This document shows, piece after piece, positions 26,279-34,095 of a DNA stretch of 64,000 nucleotides; the first letter of the stretch is position 1; every line of letters begins with the position of its first letter. The notes beneath the pieces are model-generated. The model ran no database searches. It was not told where the DNA came from and saw only the letters and a program-made list of their open reading frames with translations. The DNA lies in the NCBI RefSeq assembly GCF_026342835.1, contig NZ_JAPEMI010000001.1, positions 6,640,501-6,704,500 on the forward strand, given 5' to 3'. Source of the DNA: Streptomyces sp. NBC_00154. GTDB lineage: Bacteria; Actinomycetota; Actinomycetes; Streptomycetales; Streptomycetaceae. The position numbers and the translations under genes are program-made.

Positions 26279-27322
26279 ATGCGTACACTCACCCGGGTCT
26301 CGGCCGTCGCCGTCGCCGGCGCACTCGCCCTGACCACCCTGACCGCCTGTGGCTCCAACTCCGAGTCCAGCGGCGCCTCCGACGGCAAGAACGTCAAGGT
26401 CAAGATCATGGTGGGGGGCCTCGACAAGGTCATCTACCTGCCCGCGATGCTCACCGAGCGGCTGGGCTACTTCAAGGACGAAGGGGTGTCGGTCCAGCTC
26501 CTGACCGAGCCGGCGGGCGTCCAGGCCGAGACGGCCCTGGTCTCCGGTGATGTGCAGGGCACGGTCGGCTTCTACGACCACACCCTCGACCTCCAGGTGA
26601 AGGGCAAGCAGGTCGAGTCCGTCGTCCAGTTCTCACAGGCTCCGGGCGAGGTCGAGATCGTCTCCAACCAGGCAGCGGGCGACATCAAGTCACCGAAGGA
26701 CTTCAAGGGCAAGAAGCTCGGCGTGACGGGCATCGGCTCCTCGACCGACTTCCTGACGAAGTACCTCGCCGTCAACAGCGATGTGCAGACCAGCCAGTTC
26801 ACCCCCGTCGCGGTGGGAGCGGGTCAGACCTTCATCTCCGCCCTCCAGCAGGGCTCCATCCAGGGCGGGATGACCACCGACCCGACCGTCGCCACCATCC
26901 TGGACAAGAAGCTCGGCAAGATTCTCATCGACATGCGCACCCCCGAAGGCTCCAAGCAGGCGCTCGGCGGGCTCTACCCGTCCTCCAGCCTGTACATGCA
27001 GACCGAATGGGTCAACAGTCACAAGGAAACCGTCCAGAAGCTGGCCAACGCCTTCGTCAGGACGCTGAAGTGGATGTCCACGCACAGCGCGGACGAGATC
27101 GCGGCCAAGATGCCCGCCGACTACGCGCAGGGCGGCGGCAAGGCCCTCTATGCGCAGGCCATCAAGAGCACGCTGCCCATGTTCACCACGGATGGCGTCA
27201 TGCCCGCGGACGGACCCGCCACCGTCGAGCGGGTCCTCAAGGCCTTCAACCCGAACCTGAAGAACGCCGAGGTCGACCTCGACAAGACCTTCACCACTGA
27301 GTTCGTCAAGAAGGCGAGCTGA
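26279..27322 (+). CDS. ABC transporter substrate-binding lipoprotein (NMT1/SsuA/TauA type)
   Basis: A 347-residue binding protein. The signal peptide ends in a lipobox (TTLTACGSN). The mature part begins VKIMVGGLDKVIYLPAMLTE and has the NMT1-family landmarks GYFKDEGVSVQLL, DFKGKKLGVTGIGSSTDFLT and GGMTTDPTVATIL. The ATG at 26279 follows GAGGACG. This family carries alkanesulfonates, nitrate, thiamine precursors and aromatic acids. The adjacent CitA-type sensor makes an organic acid a reasonable guess. Confidence 0.9.
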   Translation: MRTLTRVSAVAVAGALALTTLTACGSNSESSGASDGKNVKVKIMVGGLDKVIYLPAMLTERLGYFKDEGVSVQLLTEPAGVQAETALVSGDVQGTVGFYDHTLDLQVKGKQVESVVQFSQAPGEVEIVSNQAAGDIKSPKDFKGKKLGVTGIGSSTDFLTKYLAVNSDVQTSQFTPVAVGAGQTFISALQQGSIQGGMTTDPTVATILDKKLGKILIDMRTPEGSKQALGGLYPSSSLYMQTEWVNSHKETVQKLANAFVRTLKWMSTHSADEIAAKMPADYAQGGGKALYAQAIKSTLPMFTTDGVMPADGPATVERVLKAFNPNLKNAEVDLDKTFTTEFVKKAS

Positions 27323-27406
27323 CCCCGGCCAGTCCGATCCCCCGAACGGCGGAACGCGCCGTACGAGGCTGATGCGATACGGACCGGCGCCCCGGCGAAG
27401 TCCGAC

Positions 27407-27448
27407 GAGGCGCTTGACGGAGAGACCGACCTCTCCGTCAAGCGCCTC
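27407..27448 (+). terminator. Very strong terminator after the ABC operon
   Basis: Perfect 18-base arms (GAGGCGCTTGACGGAGAG and its complement) around a 6-base loop, 85 bases after the binding-protein stop. It is the longest perfect stem I found in the window. Confidence 0.8.
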
Positions 27449-27506
27449 TGCCACCTTCTGGCTAAGGTCGACGAGGGGCCTGAGTACCAGATCGACGGAG
27501 GCTCCC

Positions 27507-27971
27507 ATGACAGTGAAACTTGAAGCACGCGATGTGGCCCCGCGCCTCGCCACCGGTGTGTTCATCCTGAACTCAGGTCTGAGCAAGCTGAAAGCGGACC
27601 AGGAGACGGCGGCGGGCGTGCACGGCATGGCCTGCATCGCCTATCCGTTCTTGGAGAAGTTGGACGCGCAGCGCTTCACCCGGCTGCTCGCCTGGTCGGA
27701 GATCGCCGTCGGCGGGACGCTGCTCGCCCCCTTCGTACCGACCCGACTGGCCGGAGTGGCGCTCACCGGCTTCTCCGCCGGGCTTGTCGGTCTGTACCTG
27801 AGGGTCCCCGGAATGCGGGAGTCCGGCAGTCTGCGACCTACCCAGACCGGCATCCCGCTGGCCAAGGACTTCTGGATGCTGGGCATGGGAGTCGGATTCC
27901 TGGGCGCGCACGCACCACGCGGAGGCGAAAGCGCGACACGATGTCCGTGGCACCGGTGCCGACGTCACTGA
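27507..27971 (+). CDS. DoxX-like small membrane protein
   Basis: A 154-residue protein with four hydrophobic segments, beginning RLATGVFILNSGLSKLKADQ, a typical DoxX/DUF4267-like opening, then WSEIAVGGTLLAPFVPTRLA and AGVALTGFSAGLVGLYLRVP. The last 20 residues (ESATRCPWHRCRRH) look unlike the family and may mark a shifted or extended end. The ATG at 27507 follows CGGAGG. DoxX proteins are linked to redox processes; the role here is unknown. It probably forms a unit of its own after the strong terminator. Confidence 0.65.
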   Translation: MTVKLEARDVAPRLATGVFILNSGLSKLKADQETAAGVHGMACIAYPFLEKLDAQRFTRLLAWSEIAVGGTLLAPFVPTRLAGVALTGFSAGLVGLYLRVPGMRESGSLRPTQTGIPLAKDFWMLGMGVGFLGAHAPRGGESATRCPWHRCRRH

Positions 27972-28081
27972 CGGGACGTCCTGCGCCGGGCCGACGGCCA
28001 GCGTCCGCAGCCCGCGAGGCACATGGCGTGCGGCGCGTGTCGATGGCAGGGGCCCGGCGCGGAAGCGGCGATGGTGTTCGC

Positions 28082-28591
28082 ATGAACAGCGCAGACCTTT
28101 TGACGGACGCGTTCACACGAATCCAGGAAGCGGTGCACTCGGCGGTCGAGGGCCTTTCCGTCGACGACCTGCACGTCCGGCTCGACGACGGCGCGAACTC
28201 GATCGCCTGGCTGGTGTGGCACCTCACCCGGATTCAGGACGACCATGTCTCGGATGCGGCCGGTGTGCAGCAGGTCTGGTTCTCCCAGGACTGGGCCTCT
28301 CGTTTCGACCTGCCCTTCGACAAGGGAGCCACCGGATACGGGCAGAGCAGCAAACAGGTCGCGGCTGTCCGGGTGGGCTCGCCCGAACTGCTGCTCGGCT
28401 ACTACGACGCCGTCCACGAGCAGAGCGTCGAGTTCATTCGTGGCCTCCACCCCAGGTCCCTGGAACGCATTGTGGATGAGACCTGGTCGCCGCCGGTCAC
28501 CCTCGGCGTGCGTCTGATCAGCGTCATCACGGACGACCTGCAACATGTCGGCCAGGCAGCATTCGTCCGGGGTTCGCTGGAGCGCCGGTAG
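28082..28591 (+). CDS. DinB-like protein (DUF664, mycothiol-dependent enzyme fold)
   Basis: A 169-residue four-helix protein. The metal-site histidines of the DinB/DUF664 fold appear as WLVWHLTRIQDDH near residue 45 and the late DDLQHVGQ. The sequences NSIAWLVWHL and HVGQAAFVRG are the normal family ends. The fold is used by mycothiol- and bacillithiol-dependent transferases and isomerases, which fits an actinobacterium. The substrate is unknown. It converges on the aldo/keto reductase gene across a long hairpin. Confidence 0.8.
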   Translation: MNSADLLTDAFTRIQEAVHSAVEGLSVDDLHVRLDDGANSIAWLVWHLTRIQDDHVSDAAGVQQVWFSQDWASRFDLPFDKGATGYGQSSKQVAAVRVGSPELLLGYYDAVHEQSVEFIRGLHPRSLERIVDETWSPPVTLGVRLISVITDDLQHVGQAAFVRGSLERR

Positions 28592-28602
28592 AAACGCTCA
28601 CG

Positions 28603-28643
28603 GCCGGGCGGTGCGCGGGGGTGAGTCCGCGTACCGCTCGGCC
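28603..28643. terminator. Bidirectional terminator between convergent genes
   Basis: 17-base arms GGCCGGGCGGTGCGCGG / CCGCGTACCGCTCGGCC with two mismatches and a 7-base loop, between the DUF664 and aldo/keto reductase genes. Confidence 0.65.
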
Positions 28644-28663
28644 CTGGCGACAGCGCCTGCGGA

Positions 28664-29629
28664 TCACGAGTAGAAGTTGCGCTCCCACCGGTGCTTGGCC
28701 AGCACGGCGAGCTGGTCGGCGGTGAGCGGACGCCCGTCGCTCAGGGCCGTGTTGCGCTCGACGTTGCGTACGGAGCGCATTCCGGGGATGACGGTGGAAA
28801 CCGCCGGCGAACTCAGTACGAACCGCAACGCATGCTCGGCGATCTCATCGGGAGCGATGCCGAGGTCGGCGACGATCGCGGCCACCCGCTGCTCGACCTG
28901 TGCCGGGCGGTCGTCGCGGAAGTAGCGGTTGCGCCAGTCGCCCTCGGGAAACGTCGTGCCGGCGGTGATCCGGCCGGTGAGACCGCCCTCGTCCAGCGCC
29001 ACCCGCACGATGACACCGACGCCGTGCTCCTCACACGCCGGCAGCAGCGCGTCGGCGGGCGCCTGGTCGAAGAGGTTGTAGATGACCTGCACGCTGTCCA
29101 CGGCGCCGCTGCGTACGAGTGCGAGTGCGTTGTCGGGCTGGTGGTCGTTGATGGAGACACCGAACAGGCGGATCTTGCCCTCCTGCTTCAGTTCCGCGAT
29201 CGTCTCCAGCCAGTCACCACGGCCGACCCAGTCATCGCTCCAGACGTGGAACTGCAGTACGTCGAAGTGGTCCAGGCCGCCGGCGCGCAGACTGGTCTCC
29301 AGGCTCTTGCGGATGTGCTCGCCCGGGAACGTCTCGGCCGGGTCCAGACCGTCGGGCGCCGGCCAGGTGCCGTTCTTCGGCGGCACCTTGGTCGCGACCA
29401 GCACCTCGTCGTCGGCCCGCTCGCGGACGACCCGGCCGACGATTCGCTCGCTCTCGCCGTAGCCGCGCGCCGTATCGATGAAGTTCACGCCGAGGTCGAT
29501 GGCACGGTGCAGGGCGCGTACGGATTCGTCCTCCGTGGCACCCACCCAGCTGGACTCACCGATGCCCCACGCGCCGTATCCGATCTCGGACACGGACAGT
29601 CCACTGCGTCCCAGCTCGCGGTAGCGCAC
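28664..29629 (-). CDS. Aldo/keto reductase
   Basis: A 321-residue NADPH-dependent reductase. The AKR tetrad is visible: Asp and Tyr in [11 protein letters not shown], Lys in LVATKVPP, His in [10 protein letters not shown]. The cofactor loop near the C-terminus is [17 protein letters not shown] place the start at the GTG at 29629 ([11 protein letters not shown]), 6 bases after GGAGG; the ATG at 29635 touches that Shine-Dalgarno. It lies 89 bases after the GH29 fucosidase on the same strand. Some L-fucose dehydrogenases are AKRs, so it may act on a released sugar, but the sequence itself is generic. Confidence 0.85.
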   Translation of the reverse strand: MRYRELGRSGLSVSEIGYGAWGIGESSWVGATEDESVRALHRAIDLGVNFIDTARGYGESERIVGRVVRERADDEVLVATKVPPKNGTWPAPDGLDPAETFPGEHIRKSLETSLRAGGLDHFDVLQFHVWSDDWVGRGDWLETIAELKQEGKIRLFGVSINDHQPDNALALVRSGAVDSVQVIYNLFDQAPADALLPACEEHGVGVIVRVALDEGGLTGRITAGTTFPEGDWRNRYFRDDRPAQVEQRVAAIVADLGIAPDEIAEHALRFVLSSPAVSTVIPGMRSVRNVERNTALSDGRPLTADQLAVLAKHRWERNFYS

Positions 29630-29718
29630 AATCATCCTCCACGTCATGGTCCTCGTCCTGACCGAGCCGAGGCTTCTGCCAGGAATCACGTTGACAATAA
29701 GCGACTCGGGCGCCGGGG

Positions 29719-30981
29719 TCAGTCGGGTTTCGCCGCGGCCGGAGCTGCCTGTCCGTGGGTCGGTGGTGCAGGTGTCGCGGAGTGGCCGCAGTGGAAGCCG
29801 TTCACTGCTGCCAGAGCCTGATTCCCGCCCGTCAGCCGGATCTGGATCTCCCGTACGGTGACGGGCTCGAAGGCATGGAGGCGCCGGAGGCCGACGGTGC
29901 GGCCCTCGGCGATCACCCGTCCGTCGACGACCAGTTCATGGTGCGTGATGTGCTGGCCCTCGGCCAGGTTCTCGCGCAGTTCCAGGTGGTCGATACGGAC
30001 AGGTTCGGCGAAGCGGGCGAGCACCCCGGTGCCGGTGTTCGTCAGCTCGCACGGGATCGGTGTGGCGAATCGGCGGGCTATCTCGCCGGTGAGGTCGAGG
30101 AGCCTGGTGCGGTCGGCGTCGTCGATCCGGCCCCGCCGGTCCGGGGGAACGTTGAGCAGCAGGCCCGCACCGAGACCGACCGAGTGGTCCCAGATGGTCA
30201 GGAGCTGGTCGCGGCTCTTGAGGGTGTGGAGGTCGTCGGGCTGCCGGAACCAGTTGGCCCGGATGGGCACGTCACATTCCGGCGGGAGATAGCGGGCCGT
30301 GTCGAGGGCGGCCGGTCCGTCGTCGTAGAGACTGATGTCGGTGGAGTCGGTGACGTACCGGCAAGGATCGCTTGCGAGGCCGTCCTCGTTCCCCACCCAG
30401 CGGATGGTCGGACGGCCCAGGTTGAAGACCATCGCCTGTGGCTGATGTTCATCGATGACCGCCATGACGGCGTCCCAGTCGTAGGTGCGGCCCTCGGACC
30501 CTGCCCCGTCGAACCACAGTTCGTACAGCGGACCGTAGTCGGTGCACAGCTCGGTGAGCTGGCGCAGGTAGAAGTCGTCGTACGCTTCGGGGTCGGCGTA
30601 GCAGTCGGCGTTGCGGTCCCAGGGCGGCAGGTAGAGTCCCAGGCCGATTTCCGCCTTGCGGCAGGCCCGGGACAGTTCTGCAACGACGTCGCCCCGGCCG
30701 TCCCGCCATGGTGACGCGGCCACGGAGTAGTCGGTGGTTCGGGTCGGCCAGAGGCAGAACCCGTCGTGGTGCTTGGCGGTCAGCACGACGTACTTGGCTC
30801 CGGCGGCGACTGCCGTGTCCACCCACTGAGCGGCATCCAGGTCGGTGGGATCGAAGGTGGCCGGGTCGAGGGTCCCGTCGCTCCACTCCGTGTTGTTGAA
30901 CGTGTTGATGCCGAAGTGCAGGAAGAGCCCGAATCCGTCCTGCTGCCAGGCGAGTTGGCCTGGTGTGGGGATGATGGTCAC
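29719..30981 (-). CDS. Alpha-L-fucosidase, GH29 (intracellular)
   Basis: A 420-residue GH29 enzyme. It starts directly with the catalytic barrel ([20 protein letters not shown]) and has no signal peptide, so it acts in the cytoplasm on imported oligosaccharides. The motif [15 protein letters not shown] and the nucleophile Asp158 in YELWFDGAG are intact. The last 90 residues form a small beta domain ([16 protein letters not shown]). Upstream is an inverted-repeat operator and then the gene of a DeoR/LacI-hybrid regulator, the likely repressor. The general acid/base is variable in GH29 and cannot be assigned by eye. Confidence 0.9.
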   Translation of the reverse strand: MTIIPTPGQLAWQQDGFGLFLHFGINTFNNTEWSDGTLDPATFDPTDLDAAQWVDTAVAAGAKYVVLTAKHHDGFCLWPTRTTDYSVAASPWRDGRGDVVAELSRACRKAEIGLGLYLPPWDRNADCYADPEAYDDFYLRQLTELCTDYGPLYELWFDGAGSEGRTYDWDAVMAVIDEHQPQAMVFNLGRPTIRWVGNEDGLASDPCRYVTDSTDISLYDDGPAALDTARYLPPECDVPIRANWFRQPDDLHTLKSRDQLLTIWDHSVGLGAGLLLNVPPDRRGRIDDADRTRLLDLTGEIARRFATPIPCELTNTGTGVLARFAEPVRIDHLELRENLAEGQHITHHELVVDGRVIAEGRTVGLRRLHAFEPVTVREIQIRLTGGNQALAAVNGFHCGHSATPAPPTHGQAAPAAAKPD

Positions 30982-31158
30982 GATGGTCCTTGAATCGCAG
31001 TTCGGTGACGGGAGGCGGCACGTCGGGGCGCCGCGTGGGCGGGCGGGGAGGAGTTGAACCGGCGGGGGAGTGCTTGGGTATCGGCGAGGGGTCCCCGCGA
31101 GGCGTGGATCAGCGCGGCTTCCTCACGCACCGTGCGATCGCAATGGTTCGCACAGGAA

Positions 31159-31192
31159 CGATCGATGTCAATATCAAACAGACAATCGATCG
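31159..31192 (-). promoter_or_regulatory. Operator upstream of the fucosidase gene
   Basis: CGATCGATGTC and GACAATCGATCG form an inverted repeat with an 11-base spacer, about 180 bases upstream of the fucosidase start. On the minus strand a TTGACA -35 hexamer (31172-31167) overlaps the repeat, so a bound repressor would block it; the matching -10 is weak (AACCAT). It is probably the site of the regulator at 31286-32353. Confidence 0.5.
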
Positions 31193-31225
31193 CTAATGAT
31201 CGGTAGCGGTCAGGAGAAAGTCGAA

Positions 31226-31275
31226 CGCCACACATCTCAACCGGCCCCACGGCCGAGGAGTTGAGATGTGCGGCG
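31226..31275 (-). terminator. Terminator of the DeoR/LacI-hybrid regulator gene
   Basis: 15-base arms CGCCACACATCTCAA / TTGAGATGTGCGGCG (one mismatch) enclose a 20-base loop that itself contains CGGCC/GGCCG. It begins 11 bases after the regulator stop, on the minus strand. Confidence 0.6.
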
Positions 31276-31285
31276 TCCGGGGGTG

Positions 31286-32353
31286 TCAGCTGCCGGTGGA
31301 GTGACGGACGCGTAGCTCGGGCAGGACGAGCAGTCGGTGGCGGGCGGCGCCGGGCCGGTCGAGGCGGCGGACGAGCAGGTCGACCGCGGAGGCTCCGACC
31401 TCGTGCTTGGCCGGGGCAATGGCGCTCAGAGGGATGTCCGCGAGAGCGGCAACTTCGTCGTCGTAGGCCAGGATCGCCACATCGTCCGGTACCTTCACCG
31501 CCCCGGCGCGCAACCGCCGGAGCAGCGCGAGTGCCTCATTGTCCGGATGCACGATGACGGCATCGACCTGCCCGCCGGCCACGGCGTCGGCCAGCTCCTG
31601 GTTCGGCCGGTCGTAGCGGGCGTCGCCGGCCCCCCAGCTGCCCATGTCGAATACCAGCTCCTCCGGCGGCTGGAGTCCGGCGGCGCGCAGACCCGCCCGG
31701 TACCCGTCGATGACCCACGGCCCCGTGGGGCTGGGCGCGCGCACCAGGAGTGCGATACGGCGTCTGCCGATGCCGGCCAGGTGTGTGACGGCGAGGTGGG
31801 CACCGTAGGTGTGGTCGGACGCCACGTACTCGGCCGGGGACTCCGACGCCACCGGCCGCCGCTCCACCAGCACGACGGGTACCGGGAGTCCGCCGCACCA
31901 TTCGTGGACACTGTCGTCGGACGGTGCGACGAGCAGCCCGTCGACGCCGTCCTCGACCATCTGCCGGGCGTGTGCGCGTTCCTCGTGCGGGTTGTACTCG
32001 GAGATGCCCAGTACCAGCCGGACTCCGCGGGCCGCCGCGGCCTCGCGGGCCCCCTTGATCACCTCGGGGTAGTAGTAGCCGGCCGAAGGCACGATCAGGC
32101 CGAAGGTGCGGTCCCGGCCCACCGGCTGGGGTGCGGTGCTTCCGCCGTCGGCCGGGGCGGTCTCCGCCCACGCGCCGGGAAGCATCGCACCGCCGTGGAC
32201 CCGGACCACGAGTCCGCGTTCAGCCAGGATCTCGACATCACGACGGATCGTCACCGATGAAACGCCCAGCTCGGCTGCGAACTGTGTGACCCGCAGCGCG
32301 TTGCCCTCCCGCAGCCGGCGCAGGATCGCCTGATGTCGCTCCTCGGCATGCAT
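31286..32353 (-). CDS. DeoR-type HTH / LacI-type sensor hybrid regulator
   Basis: A 355-residue regulator. The N-terminal winged helix is DeoR-like (EERHQAILRRLREGNALRVT, then FAAELGVSSVTIRRDVEIL and VRVHGGAM). From about residue 82 it has a periplasmic-binding-protein fold sensor as in LacI (TFGLIVPSAGYYYPEVIKGA, ending with AILAYDDEVAALADIPLSAI). This hybrid is common in streptomycete sugar operons. Together with the adjacent GH29 gene it suggests L-fucose or a fucosyl sugar as inducer. It is transcribed toward the fucosidase but separated by its own terminator. Confidence 0.85.
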   Translation of the reverse strand: MHAEERHQAILRRLREGNALRVTQFAAELGVSSVTIRRDVEILAERGLVVRVHGGAMLPGAWAETAPADGGSTAPQPVGRDRTFGLIVPSAGYYYPEVIKGAREAAAARGVRLVLGISEYNPHEERAHARQMVEDGVDGLLVAPSDDSVHEWCGGLPVPVVLVERRPVASESPAEYVASDHTYGAHLAVTHLAGIGRRRIALLVRAPSPTGPWVIDGYRAGLRAAGLQPPEELVFDMGSWGAGDARYDRPNQELADAVAGGQVDAVIVHPDNEALALLRRLRAGAVKVPDDVAILAYDDEVAALADIPLSAIAPAKHEVGASAVDLLVRRLDRPGAARHRLLVLPELRVRHSTGS

Positions 32354-32522
32354 GCTGGTGCTCCTTTCTCGCGACCGCCCTGTTCAGGCACAGCTTAGGG
32401 CGCCTCAGATCATTCATGCGCGTTTCTGTCCATACGATCAGACGCGCGTGAACCGTCTCTTCCTGAAGCTCCTGAGTGAAGAGGAGCGACAAACGACAGC
32501 TGTCGCCGACCTGAAGCCGGTG

Positions 32523-33923
32523 TCAGGCTTCTTCCGCGATCGGGGCCCCGGCGCTGCCCGTGGCGTCCGCGGCATAGCGCGGCGCGTGCCGCGGCCAGGG
32601 TTTGGCGGCTTCGATCTGCGCCGCGAGTTCCAGCAGGCGCTTCTCGCCGCCGGGCTTGGCGACGAGCTGCACCGCGACGGGCATCGCTTCGGCGTCCACC
32701 CCCACGGGGACGGCGAGCGCCGGCCAGCCCGCGATGTTCCAGGAGCCGAAGAGCGAGGCCGTGCGGGTGCTGACCGCCGAGGTGCGCAGCGCGCCGTGTT
32801 CGCCCCAGCGCTTCGCCTGCGCCGCCGGCCGGCTGAGCGCGGGCAGCAGCAGGACATCGATCTCCCCGAAGAAGCGTTCTGCGGCCTCGGTGCGCCAGCG
32901 GTCCCGCGCGTGGTCCCCCTGCAGGTGCACGGCCGCCAGCGTCCTGCCGATTGCGGCCAACCGCCGGGTGCTCCGGTCGAGTTCGGTGCGGTCGAGTCCC
33001 TCGGCGCTCTGGTGTGCGGAGGCGTACCAGGAGCTCAGCGACGCAGGTCCCAGCCATGCCGGGTAGCGTTGGGTGTGCCGGGCCACCGTGTGTCCGAGTC
33101 CTTCCAGCAGCCTTCCGGTTTCCAGCGCGGCACGGCGGTATTCGGCGGCGATCGCAAAGCCCGGCGATATCGACCGGACCGACACGCCGATACGCAGCGG
33201 CCCCGGTTCGCCGAGTTGCGCGAAGTCCGGTTCACCGGCCATCACGGCCAGTCCGAGGGCCGCGTCCTGCACCGTGGTCGCGATGGGGCCGTTCTCGACC
33301 AGGTCGAACCAGGTCGGGTCGTCCGGTGCGTGCGGCACGACGCCGCGCCCGGGCTTGATCCCGATGGTTCCGCAGCAGGCGCAGGGGATACGGATCGAGC
33401 CGAACCCGTCGTTGCCGTGCGCCAGGGGGACGAGACCGGCGGCCACTGCGGCCGCGCTGCCGCCCGAGGAGCCGCCGGGTGTGCGCTGCTCGTTCCAGGG
33501 GTTGCGGGCGATCCCGTAGACGCTGTCCGCCATCGGGACCAGGCAGAGTTCCGGCACGTTGGTCAGACCGATCACCACGGCGCCCGCCGCCCGCAGCCGC
33601 TCGACGATCACGTGGTCGGCGGAGCTGCGGTCCGGCGTGGTGGCAGCGGATCCGCTGCGGGCCTGCTCGCCCGCGACCGCGATGTTGTCCTTGATCGCAA
33701 CCGGGACCCCTGCGAGCGGCAGGGAAGCGCGGTCGGTCCGCCGGTCCACCGCCTCCGCCTCTGCCTGCGCCTGCTCCGCCCGCACGTGCCGGAAAGCGGA
33801 CAGGCCCGGATCGAGCCGGGCGATGCGGGCCAGATGCTGGCGGGTGACGTCGGCAGCGTCGGCCCGTCCTTCACGTACGGCGGCAGCGATGTCGACGGCG
33901 GTGCGGCCGGTCCAGTCGGTCAT
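32523..33923 (-). CDS. Amidase (amidase-signature family)
   Basis: A 466-residue amidase-signature hydrolase with an intact Ser-cisSer-Lys triad: Lys78 in GVPVAIKDN, Ser153 in TPGGSSGGSAAA, nucleophile Ser176 in NDGFGSIRIPCACCGTIGIK. The cysteines after the nucleophile (CACC) are unusual; most relatives have PAxxCG. The ATG at 33923 has no strong Shine-Dalgarno and is preceded by a tight inverted repeat. The frame stays open far upstream, but that part is not amidase-like. The substrate is not predictable from sequence. Confidence 0.85.
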   Translation of the reverse strand: MTDWTGRTAVDIAAAVREGRADAADVTRQHLARIARLDPGLSAFRHVRAEQAQAEAEAVDRRTDRASLPLAGVPVAIKDNIAVAGEQARSGSAATTPDRSSADHVIVERLRAAGAVVIGLTNVPELCLVPMADSVYGIARNPWNEQRTPGGSSGGSAAAVAAGLVPLAHGNDGFGSIRIPCACCGTIGIKPGRGVVPHAPDDPTWFDLVENGPIATTVQDAALGLAVMAGEPDFAQLGEPGPLRIGVSVRSISPGFAIAAEYRRAALETGRLLEGLGHTVARHTQRYPAWLGPASLSSWYASAHQSAEGLDRTELDRSTRRLAAIGRTLAAVHLQGDHARDRWRTEAAERFFGEIDVLLLPALSRPAAQAKRWGEHGALRTSAVSTRTASLFGSWNIAGWPALAVPVGVDAEAMPVAVQLVAKPGGEKRLLELAAQIEAAKPWPRHAPRYAADATGSAGAPIAEEA

Positions 33924-33939
33924 GGTTGATGAGTCAACC
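33924..33939 (-). promoter_or_regulatory. Inverted repeat directly upstream of the amidase start
   Basis: GGTTGA-TGAG-TCAACC abuts the amidase ATG on the minus strand and occupies the ribosome-binding region. It could be an operator or an mRNA hairpin that limits translation. Confidence 0.35.
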
Positions 33940-34095
33940 TTGCGCCGCCCGCGCCGCCAATCCCTCTGCACCCGTGTTACCGAACGGTAATCTCGTGCGG
34001 CATGGGGTGGGGAGCCTTTTGGACAAGTTGTGAGCGGGTTGCCGTGGAGGAGACTGGGAGCACAAGGACGCAGATGCAGGACGAGGCTGGTGGAC

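Noticed and set aside
32352-33929. Long open frame on the plus strand opposite the amidase gene
   Set aside because: Codon composition and Arg/Gly/Ala-rich sequence are typical of high-GC antisense shadows; the minus-strand amidase has all catalytic motifs.
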